Assembly (NCBI GenBank): GCA_945869725.1
Contig: CAMBPO010000033.1
Location: 1-31,991, forward strand
Length of the DNA: 31,991 nt
Reading direction: 5' to 3'
Source of the DNA: Klebsiella pneumoniae
GTDB lineage: Bacteria; Pseudomonadota; Gammaproteobacteria; Pseudomonadales; Pseudohongiellaceae
Positions 25,925-31,991 of this stretch are shown here, one piece after another (positions within the stretch are counted from its first letter, which is position 1; each line of letters begins with the position of its first letter). Under the pieces are notes generated by a model that ran no database searches, had not been told where the DNA came from, and saw only the letters and a program-made list of their open reading frames with translations. The position numbers and the translations under genes are program-made.

Positions 25925-27158
25925 ACCACTGATCGTTTTTGGCGCCACCAGTTTTGTCGGGCAGATCCTCTGTCGTTATTTGCATGAGCTTAATCTGGAG
26001 GGCATAAAAAACAATCAGCCACTTAACTGGTTGATGGCCGCGCGTTCTGAACAAAAGCTCAAGCAGCTCCAGCAAGAGTTGGGCGGCCCACATGCCCCCG
26101 CGTACCGGCTGGCCGATGCAGCCAATGAGACACAGCTACGCGCTTTGTGTGAAGAAGCCGGTGTCATTATTTCCACGGTTGGGCCTTATGCGCTGTACGG
26201 CGAGCCGCTGATCAAAGCCTGTGTGGAAACCGGTACCGATTATTGTGACCTGACTGGTGAGACGCAGTGGATACGGCGCATGATTGACCGCTACGAAACC
26301 AAAGCGCGCGAGAGTGGCGCACGCATTGTGCACTGCTGCGGTTTTGATTCCATCCCCTCTGACCTGGGTGTGTGGTTTTTGCAACAGCAGGCGCAACAGC
26401 AGCTGGGTAGTCCCTGTCAGCAGATCAAAATGCGCGTGAAAAAGTTTAGAGGTGGATTCTCCGGCGGTACCGTGGCCAGCATGATGAACGTCGCCAAAGA
26501 GGCCGCCCGCGACCCGGCGCTGCGTCGTGAGATGGCCGATCCCTACTCGCTGTGTCCAGCGGCCGGCAAAGCGACCGTCAGGCAGCCAAAAATCACCGCG
26601 GTGATGGATGAAGACGTCAACAGCTGGATCGCCCCGTTTGTGATGGAAGCCATTAACACCCGCGTGGTGCACCGCTCCCATGCGCTGCTGGGTCATCCCT
26701 GGGGTCAGGACTTTCTTTATGACGAAGCCGTCATGACCGGCGGTGCGGGTGCTGATGGCTCTGCCGATAAAGGCCGCCGCCGCGCCAAACTCACCGCGTT
26801 TGGGCAGCCGCTGTTGATGCTGGGGTTTGCCATACCTCCTACGCGCTGGCTGATGAGTCGTTTTCTGCCCAAACCCGGCGAAGGCCCAAGCCCGGAGATG
26901 CAGCGCACCGGCTTTTTTGATTTGTTGTTTGTTGGTCACACCCGCGACGGCCGCACCATCCGCACCACGCTCTACGGGGAGCGTGATCCGGGTTACGGCG
27001 CCACCGCCCGTATGTTGGGGCAGGCGGCTCTGTGTTTGCGCGACGATGTCAGCAAAGACGATAAGCCAGGCGGCTTCTGGACACCAGCGTCGGCATTGGC
27101 TGAGCCCTTGATTCCGCGACTGGAGAAGCATGCGGGGATGGTGTTTGGGGTGGCATAA
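25917..27158 (+). CDS. Saccharopine dehydrogenase-like NAD(P)-binding protein (trans-acting enoyl reductase type)
   Basis: A 413-residue protein with the N-terminal Rossmann fold of saccharopine dehydrogenase-like proteins: LIVFGATSFVGQILCRYL at residues 5-22, AARSEQKLKQL, then VIISTVGPYALYGEPLIKAC and GTDYCDLTGETQWIRRMID, and HCCGFDSIPSDLG. This set is typical of the trans-acting enoyl reductase/YMR226-unrelated SCCPDH-like group found in bacteria and animals, not of lysine-pathway saccharopine dehydrogenase. The C-terminal half has GFSGGTVASMM and a hydrophobic patch. The exact reaction is unknown, perhaps reduction of a lipid or polyketide intermediate. ATG 25917 lies within the end of the preceding gene (8-base overlap), implying coupled translation. 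Confidence 0.83.
   Translation: MNKPLIVFGATSFVGQILCRYLHELNLEGIKNNQPLNWLMAARSEQKLKQLQQELGGPHAPAYRLADAANETQLRALCEEAGVIISTVGPYALYGEPLIKACVETGTDYCDLTGETQWIRRMIDRYETKARESGARIVHCCGFDSIPSDLGVWFLQQQAQQQLGSPCQQIKMRVKKFRGGFSGGTVASMMNVAKEAARDPALRREMADPYSLCPAAGKATVRQPKITAVMDEDVNSWIAPFVMEAINTRVVHRSHALLGHPWGQDFLYDEAVMTGGAGADGSADKGRRRAKLTAFGQPLLMLGFAIPPTRWLMSRFLPKPGEGPSPEMQRTGFFDLLFVGHTRDGRTIRTTLYGERDPGYGATARMLGQAALCLRDDVSKDDKPGGFWTPASALAEPLIPRLEKHAGMVFGVA
26381..26404. repeat. In-frame 12-bp duplication (Gln-rich) in the saccharopine-dehydrogenase-like gene
   Basis: GCAACAGCAGGC (26381-26392) followed by GCAACAGCAGCT (26393-26404), encoding a short Gln-rich surface segment (QQQAQQQL). The low complexity makes it weaker evidence than the other duplications. 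Confidence 0.6.
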
Positions 27159-27221
27159 ACTGCTATAACCTGATTGAAACAACTTTGAAAACACTGACCA
27201 GCGACAAGGATGGCCGCGGTT

Positions 27222-27458
27222 ATGAAAACGACAGCTTACTTTGACCGGCTCCAATACAGGGCCGACAGAGCAGATATAGAAATAGCATGGATCAAGAGAG
27301 TTATCGCCAATCCGGATTCCCGGATGACTCAGAGCGATGGAAGAATTAGACTCTGGGGTAGGGTGCCTGAAATGAACAACAAGTATCTGCGAGTCGTTTT
27401 ACTGGAGGACTCGGAAACGGTGCACAATGCTTTCTTTGACCGGAGGTTTCGCCCATGA
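27222..27458 (+). CDS. Small DUF4258-like protein
   Basis: A 78-residue protein. The line MKTTAYFDRLQYRADRADIEIAWIKRVIANP, then GRIRLWGRVPE and LRVVLLEDSETVHNAFFDR resembles DUF4258-type small proteins, which are compact alpha/beta proteins with an RNase-toxin-like fold suspected. I infer this from pattern, not a search. ATG 27222 has AAGGA 11 bases upstream; ATG 27210 would add four residues. Its stop overlaps the next start as ATGA, and the partner is a DUF2283 protein, a frequent neighbour of DUF4258 genes. The pair has the layout of a toxin-antitoxin module but no activity is established. Confidence 0.7.
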   Translation: MKTTAYFDRLQYRADRADIEIAWIKRVIANPDSRMTQSDGRIRLWGRVPEMNNKYLRVVLLEDSETVHNAFFDRRFRP

Positions 27459-27652
27459 AGATGAGTTATTTCGCTGATACGGATACTCTGTATATTGAGT
27501 TTTTATCTGCAAGTGCGGTGGATACCAAAGATCTGGATGAAAACACGCTGATCGATTATGACGAAGAGGGTAATGTCGTTTCGATTACCCTAGAGCACGC
27601 GAGCGCCCGGACCGATGTTCAAAAGGTCACCCTGACGGGGATAGCCGCCTGA
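27455..27652 (+). CDS. DUF2283 small protein
   Basis: A 65-residue DUF2283 protein. The family signature YFADTDTLYIEFLSASAVDTKDL and the following YDEEGNVVSITLEHAS are clear. It overlaps the upstream DUF4258-like gene by 4 bases (ATGA) and has GGAGG 8 bases before ATG 27455, so the two are coexpressed. Such pairs occur widely; the DUF2283 partner is usually regarded as a possible antitoxin, but this is unproven. Confidence 0.85.
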   Translation: MKMSYFADTDTLYIEFLSASAVDTKDLDENTLIDYDEEGNVVSITLEHASARTDVQKVTLTGIAA

Positions 27653-27681
27653 ATTCTTTATCACACCGACCGGATTGTCCG

Positions 27682-29079
27682 ATGAAACCAGCCACCGCGT
27701 TATCCTCGTTTGTCCTCACTCTTCTGCTAACCACCCCCGCGTTGTCGCTGGTGGCGACCCCGGTGCTCGCCCAAGCGCCAGTCCCAATTCCGGCGTCCAG
27801 TCCCGCGCACGTGCATCCGTTGCCGACCTTGCGTGAACAGGCGATGGAACAGCAGGCATGGCTGGAGGCGCGTCTCAATCGCGTGTTGCCAGCGCTGATG
27901 AGCGAATATGGTGTGCACATGTGGATACTGTCGATGCGCGAGTACGCCGAAGATCCGGTGTTCTGGTCGATTACCTCGCCAACCACGTTTGCAGCGCGTC
28001 GCCGCTCCATCTATGTGATGACCTTGCAGCCGGACGGCTCGGTCGAGCGGCTGGCGCTGGGCGGCACCAGTCAGGGCGGCGTGTTTGAAGCTTACCGCTC
28101 GACGCGGCCCGCGCCGACACAGGCCACCAGCGAACTGGTGGGCGATGAACAGTGGCGATTGCTGCGTGAACTGATTGAAGAGCGTGACCCGCGCAATATT
28201 GCGCTTAACATTGACTCGGAGTGGGCGTTTGCCGACGGCCTGCATGCCGGCGAGCGCGAAGTGCTGGAAGAGGCGCTGGGCCCTTATGTCGATCGCGTGG
28301 TGCGCGAACCGCGTCTGGCGGTGAATTACATGGCACTGCGCTTACCCGAGATGATGCCGCGTTACCTCAACATCACCGAGAGTGTGCACGCCATCATTTC
28401 GCAGGCCTTCTCGAATTCCGTCATTACCCCCGGCAAAACGACCACTGAGGACGTGATCTGGTGGATGCGCCAGCGCGTGCAGGAGCTCGGTTATCAGGTG
28501 TGGTTTCAGCCCTCTGTGGATGTGTCGCGCCAGGGCAGTGGACGCATCAGTGGCGACACCGTCATCCTGCCGGGTGACCTGCTGTGGACAGACTTTGGCG
28601 TGGTGGCCATGAATCTGCATACTGACACTCAGCATCTGGGGTACGTACTCAAACCTGGCGAGACCAACGCGCCTGCCGGTTTGCAGCAATGTATTGCGGA
28701 CTCCAACCGCATGCAGGAACTGGTGCTGGAAGAGATGGAGCCAGGGCGAACTGGCAATGAGATTCTTGCTTCGACACTGGCGCGCATGCGCACCGAAGGC
28801 ATTACCGGCACTGTTTATTCACACCCTATTGGTGATCATGGACACGGCGCCGGGCCGATGATCGGTCGTTGGGACGCGCAGGAAGGTGTGCCAATCCGCG
28901 GCGACGCGCCGCTGTTGCCATCCACCTGGCACTCCATCGAGCTGCAAGCCACGCGGGCAATCCCCGAGTGGAGTGGAGAACCGGCCAACTGCCGGCAGGA
29001 AGAAGAAGCCTACCTGGATGCCGATGGCGCGCGACACTGGGTGTATCGGCGGCAGACAGCGTTTCATCTGGTCAGGTAA
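27682..29079 (+). CDS. Exported M24 family metallopeptidase (Xaa-Pro aminopeptidase-like)
   Basis: A 465-residue exported peptidase with the pita-bread (creatinase/aminopeptidase P) fold. The signal peptide is about residues 1-31 (VLAQ). The five metal ligands can be placed: D304 (WTDFG), D315 (LHTDTQH), H381 (SHPIGDHGHG), E420 (SIELQA) and a glutamate within E440-E442 (QEEEAYL), giving an intact dinuclear site. The N-terminal half (about 50-210) is the creatinase-like non-catalytic domain. Probably removes N-terminal residues before proline in periplasmic peptides; other members are dipeptidases. The signal peptide is clear, and ATG 27682 lies 29 bases after the DUF2283 stop. It is convergent with the AraC regulator gene (17 bases between stops). 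Confidence 0.86.
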   Translation: MKPATALSSFVLTLLLTTPALSLVATPVLAQAPVPIPASSPAHVHPLPTLREQAMEQQAWLEARLNRVLPALMSEYGVHMWILSMREYAEDPVFWSITSPTTFAARRRSIYVMTLQPDGSVERLALGGTSQGGVFEAYRSTRPAPTQATSELVGDEQWRLLRELIEERDPRNIALNIDSEWAFADGLHAGEREVLEEALGPYVDRVVREPRLAVNYMALRLPEMMPRYLNITESVHAIISQAFSNSVITPGKTTTEDVIWWMRQRVQELGYQVWFQPSVDVSRQGSGRISGDTVILPGDLLWTDFGVVAMNLHTDTQHLGYVLKPGETNAPAGLQQCIADSNRMQELVLEEMEPGRTGNEILASTLARMRTEGITGTVYSHPIGDHGHGAGPMIGRWDAQEGVPIRGDAPLLPSTWHSIELQATRAIPEWSGEPANCRQEEEAYLDADGARHWVYRRQTAFHLVR

Positions 29080-29096
29080 CGCTGCCTCAGGGATTA

Positions 29097-30158
29097 CTAG
29101 GAAACAAGCAGCCGGTTGCGGTAAACCGATGGTGTTACGCCATGCAGTTCTTTAAAGGCTTTGTTGAAGGACGATAACGATGCGTAACCGACATCCAGAG
29201 CAATGCCGGATATCTTGGCGCCATTCTCCCCACTGTCCTTGAGGATTTCTATGGCTTTTTTGACGCGGAATTCGTTTAAAAACTGATTGAAGTTGCGATA
29301 ACCCAATTTCTGGTTGATAAAACGCCGCAGCAAGTATTCTCTGACCTGCATGGCGTGCGCGAGGCTGGTGATTGTCAAACCCGGTGACGCGTACAACAGA
29401 TCTCTCTCCAGGGTCGCATTAAGCTGATCATAAAAAGTCTTGTCTGATCTGGAATAAAACGTCCTGATGTTTGGTTGTGACACCCGCTCACCGGATGCGG
29501 CCACGAGTGTTGATTCCTCGTACAAACGAAAAATGAAGATATTAAAAAACAGGGCATGCAGGAACATCATGCCGATAAAGAAAATGTGAGCGCTCTCGGG
29601 CAGGAACTGCAGAAAGCCGGATGCCACAATAATGCTGACAATCAGTCCCATGGTGAAAACAAACGCGACGCGCAATTTTCGTCGGTGTTCCACCAGGTCG
29701 TTGTTAAAGTGGTGTATTGCCAGAAAAGTCGCGTGAGAGGAAAAAGCCAGCATGACGATCAGTGGCAGGTACATCAAGACTGCCAACAACAGGGTGTTCA
29801 GTTCATAACCCAAGGCAGTAGCCGACGAGCCAGCCAGTCGCAAGCTGATGTACGTCAGCAACACTAACCACGCCCATGTGGGTGTTTTAAGCTGGTTAGT
29901 AAACAGACGGTGACTTATCACCCACAACATAAATGGTGAAACGATCGCCAGCAGCAGAAACATCTGCTTTAAGGGCAGTGGCCCCGCTTGTATCACAGGC
30001 ATCATCAAGATGATGTAAGACGCGAGACCGAGACAATAGACAGCCACTAATCTACTCAGTGCCTGTTGGCCATAATGAGCGAGGTAACACAAACCCATAA
30101 ACAGTAACTGAGAGATGGCAAGGGCACTGACAAAATACTGCACAGCCTCTTGAGTCAT
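29097..30158 (-). CDS. Membrane-bound AraC-family transcriptional regulator
   Basis: A 353-residue regulator with an N-terminal membrane domain of about seven hydrophobic segments (residues 5-210) and a C-terminal AraC/XylS DNA-binding domain (about 245-350). The latter shows TITSLAHAMQVREYLLRRFINQKLG (first helix-turn-helix) and ISGIALDVGYASLSSFNKAFKELHGVTPSVYR, the usual AraC second motif. The layout matches 7TM-AraC fusion sensors that read an extracellular or membrane signal. Its start has only a weak ribosome site. It is divergent from the TonB-dependent receptor gene across 290 bases, the usual place for its target, so I infer that it controls the receptor gene. Confidence 0.87.
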   Translation of the reverse strand: MTQEAVQYFVSALAISQLLFMGLCYLAHYGQQALSRLVAVYCLGLASYIILMMPVIQAGPLPLKQMFLLLAIVSPFMLWVISHRLFTNQLKTPTWAWLVLLTYISLRLAGSSATALGYELNTLLLAVLMYLPLIVMLAFSSHATFLAIHHFNNDLVEHRRKLRVAFVFTMGLIVSIIVASGFLQFLPESAHIFFIGMMFLHALFFNIFIFRLYEESTLVAASGERVSQPNIRTFYSRSDKTFYDQLNATLERDLLYASPGLTITSLAHAMQVREYLLRRFINQKLGYRNFNQFLNEFRVKKAIEILKDSGENGAKISGIALDVGYASLSSFNKAFKELHGVTPSVYRNRLLVS

Positions 30159-30448
30159 AACATTTTGCTCTTTTGTTTTTATTGTTTCTTTTGATCACCT
30201 TAAGTGACAAAACGATCCCATGTCAACTCTGCTGACCGTCGCTAATCAAGCGCGGCATCAAACCTGCCGGGTCTGCGTTTTCAGAATCAATCATGCTAAA
30301 GATTTCCGGAATTCGTGGTTTTCACTATTCGTCGGCTTTATTTTCATAATGAATAAGACTTCGTATTCGGGATCGCCTAAAGATCGTTGGTCAGTAATAT
30401 GTTTGTTCTACTGATCAAAAAATAAAAATAATCATTAGGAGTCTGTTG
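30159..30448. promoter_or_regulatory. AT-rich divergent intergenic region of AraC regulator and TonB receptor
   Basis: The longest gene-free stretch (290 bases), clearly more AT-rich than the flanking genes. It contains a TCAC...GTGA half-dyad near 30195-30207, a CATAAT -10-like hexamer at 30345-30350 without a good -35, and the inverted repeat at 30387-30418. No open frame with coding character or RNA gene is evident. Confidence 0.5.
30387..30418. promoter_or_regulatory. 10-bp inverted repeat upstream of the TonB receptor (candidate operator)
   Basis: TTGGTCAGTA (30387-30396) and TACTGATCAA (30409-30418) are inverted arms with one mismatch and a 12-base spacer, about 30 bases before the start codon. 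It is a candidate binding site, perhaps for the divergent AraC regulator, though AraC sites are more often direct repeats. Confidence 0.5.
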
Positions 30449-31991
30449 ATGTCTGTTACTCATCTTGGTCAATCACGTATTGGTTTTACCTACAAACGTA
30501 GTGCAATTTTTATTGCTGTTTCCATGTCATCAATGCTGCTTGCCGGCAATAGCCAGGCGCAACCGGCTGAACCGGAAATCGAAGAGGTCATTGTTACCGG
30601 TTCTTTTATCCGACGTAGTGAAGGTATCAACGCAGCATCGCCGGTCACGACCTTAAGTGCCGAGGATCTCGAAGCTCAGGGCACCGTCAACATGGCGCAG
30701 GTGGTGCAGAACCTGACGTTTAACAACGGCACCGCCGTTACCAACTCGATACAAGGTGTGGTCAGCACCACCTCCAACTTCAATCTTCGCGGCCTTGGCC
30801 CACGCGCCACGCTGACCCTGATCGACGGAAAACGTATCGCTACTGATAACGTGCAATCCATGCTGCCCGCCTCTGCGTTGCAGCGCATGGAAATAGTCAC
30901 GGATGGCGCCGCGGCGCTGTATGGATCGGATGCCGTTGCCGGCGTGGTAAACCTGATCCCCTATACCTCTTATGATGGTATAAAAGTCGAATACTTCGAA
31001 GAAGGCGACAGCCGCGGGGATTACCGTAAGGCTGAAAGCTCATTTTTGATGGGCAAAAGTTTTGATTCAGTCGATCTGGTGTTTGCCGGCTCGTTTGTTG
31101 ACGCGGGTGCCCTCGAATGGGGCGAGCGGCCAGACTATATTAAGGCGGGCCTCACCCATAACGGTGGATCCAACCCCGGCAACTTCCTGGTGCCTAACCG
31201 CAGCGCCACCGGCGATTTGCTCACCACCTCGCGCAGTCGGCCAGATCCGGCGTGTGGGTTCAAGACTCAAGCGGATCAGGTAAGCAATGGCAACAACGCC
31301 TGGGGTAACCCTGCGTTAGGGCGCTGTTTCTTTAGCTTTGGTGATACCCGGGATTTTCAACCCGAGTTTGATACCTCGTCCTTGTACGGTAACCTGAATT
31401 GGGACATTAACGCGGATACCACCTTCCGTACGCAAGTCATGTGGAACCGACAGTTAACCCGTAACCGCAACAATACCGGCAATCCGGGTGCCCGATCGGA
31501 AGACCTGCCAGTTGTGCGCGGGGAATTGCCCGGCAACAATTTCAGAGCAAAAACATCCACCGGTGTTGATCTGTTTGCTGCGCCACGTAGGGACAGTTCA
31601 GGGGGCATTGTGCTGGACGGATATGGCCGACCCGTGCCGCTGCGTAACGCCGCGGGCGCCGTTGTGCTGGCCAATAACCGCTTTGCCTCGATCACTAACG
31701 ATCCCCTGGGCGGGGTCCCGTTCAGTGAGGATGTGCGGATCAATGGTTCGCAGTGGCTGCCGTTTGGCAAGCCAGAGGCCAACACCATCCCCACCATCAT
31801 GCAGGAATTTGGCCACATTCAGAAGAACCTGGGTGACAGGCGCGCCTTGCGCTTCGCAACCGGTCTGGATTTTGCCGTGCCGATGCTGGAAGGTTGGCAA
31901 GGCACAACAAACTACGTGTACAGCCATTACGACAATGTGGGTCAAAGCACCCAGCAGTTCAGCCTCGGTGCCGTGGCACAGGGCCTGAACT
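30449..31991 (+). CDS. TonB-dependent receptor, N-terminal part (cut by right window edge)
   Basis: The first 514 codons of an outer-membrane TonB-dependent receptor; the frame is open to the window end. A signal peptide (about 1-37, SQAQ) precedes EIEEVIVTGS, which resembles the TonB box region. The plug domain follows, with SPVTTLSAEDLEAQG, LRGLGPRATLTLIDGKR and AALYGSDAVAGVVNLI, all canonical plug motifs. The barrel begins at about residue 180. TAGGAG lies 7 bases before ATG 30449. The ligand is unknown; the neighbouring membrane AraC regulator suggests expression in response to a particular nutrient. The C-terminal barrel strands lie outside the window. Confidence 0.9.
   Translation, partial: MSVTHLGQSRIGFTYKRSAIFIAVSMSSMLLAGNSQAQPAEPEIEEVIVTGSFIRRSEGINAASPVTTLSAEDLEAQGTVNMAQVVQNLTFNNGTAVTNSIQGVVSTTSNFNLRGLGPRATLTLIDGKRIATDNVQSMLPASALQRMEIVTDGAAALYGSDAVAGVVNLIPYTSYDGIKVEYFEEGDSRGDYRKAESSFLMGKSFDSVDLVFAGSFVDAGALEWGERPDYIKAGLTHNGGSNPGNFLVPNRSATGDLLTTSRSRPDPACGFKTQADQVSNGNNAWGNPALGRCFFSFGDTRDFQPEFDTSSLYGNLNWDINADTTFRTQVMWNRQLTRNRNNTGNPGARSEDLPVVRGELPGNNFRAKTSTGVDLFAAPRRDSSGGIVLDGYGRPVPLRNAAGAVVLANNRFASITNDPLGGVPFSEDVRINGSQWLPFGKPEANTIPTIMQEFGHIQKNLGDRRALRFATGLDFAVPMLEGWQGTTNYVYSHYDNVGQSTQQFSLGAVAQGLN

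Noticed and set aside
26136..27254. A 372-codon open frame antisense to the saccharopine-dehydrogenase-like gene
   Set aside because: Its product has no recognisable domain and is His/Arg/Gly-rich as expected from the reverse strand of a GC-rich gene; the plus-strand gene has clear Rossmann motifs.

Overview
The window is a gene-dense stretch of bacterial chromosome. The organism is probably an aerobic, heterotrophic, Gram-negative gammaproteobacterium, perhaps marine. The evidence is indirect: Sec and lipoprotein signal peptides on most products, a TonB-dependent receptor, a Slt70-type lytic transglycosylase, a monomeric NADP isocitrate dehydrogenase and a NosR/NirI-type membrane flavoprotein. 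I cannot place the genus. I see no tRNA, rRNA, CRISPR array, insertion sequence or prophage gene, and no gene-free stretch longer than about 300 bases.

Layout. 1-668 (-): N-terminal third of an alkylsulfatase-type metallo-beta-lactamase, cut by the left edge. 869-3222 (+): an exported protein of unknown function, translationally coupled to an epoxide hydrolase. 3337-4041 (-) and 4120-6513 (+): a divergent lipoprotein and penicillin/AHL-acylase-type Ntn hydrolase. 6571-9287 (-): a NosR/NirI-like protein followed by a small CxxCH protein. 9495-11570 (-) and 11664-13403 (+): divergent lytic transglycosylase and 5'-nucleotidase. 13511-15736 (+): isocitrate dehydrogenase with a dyad at its promoter and a strong terminator. 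15870-18019 (+): two consecutive membrane-anchored or exported alpha/beta hydrolases. 18183-20864 (+): a GGT-like enzyme and a short-chain dehydrogenase. 20943-21335 (-): an SRPBCC protein. 21508-22974 (+): a seven-motif FG-GAP protein. 23030-23350 (-) and 23484-24116 (+): MazG-like pyrophosphohydrolase and SOUL protein. 24141-25181 (-): a paralogue of the 869-1927 protein. 25331-27158 (+): an exported unknown overlapping a saccharopine-dehydrogenase-like gene. 27222-27652 (+): a small DUF4258-like/DUF2283 pair. 27682-29079 (+): an exported M24 peptidase. 29097-30158 (-) and 30449 to the right edge (+): a membrane-bound AraC regulator divergent from a TonB-dependent receptor.

Most products are exported hydrolases acting on esters, amides, epoxides, sulfate esters, nucleotides, peptides and peptidoglycan. 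This suits a scavenger of organic matter rather than one dedicated pathway.

The most unusual signal is not a gene. At least eleven short local tandem repeats, mostly with 12-bp or 15-bp units and mutually unrelated sequences, lie preferentially at gene edges: in signal peptides, across stop codons, and between genes. The clearest is a 7 x 15 bp array that encodes most of the hydrophobic leader of the NosR-like protein. I found no obvious defence or secondary-metabolite system.
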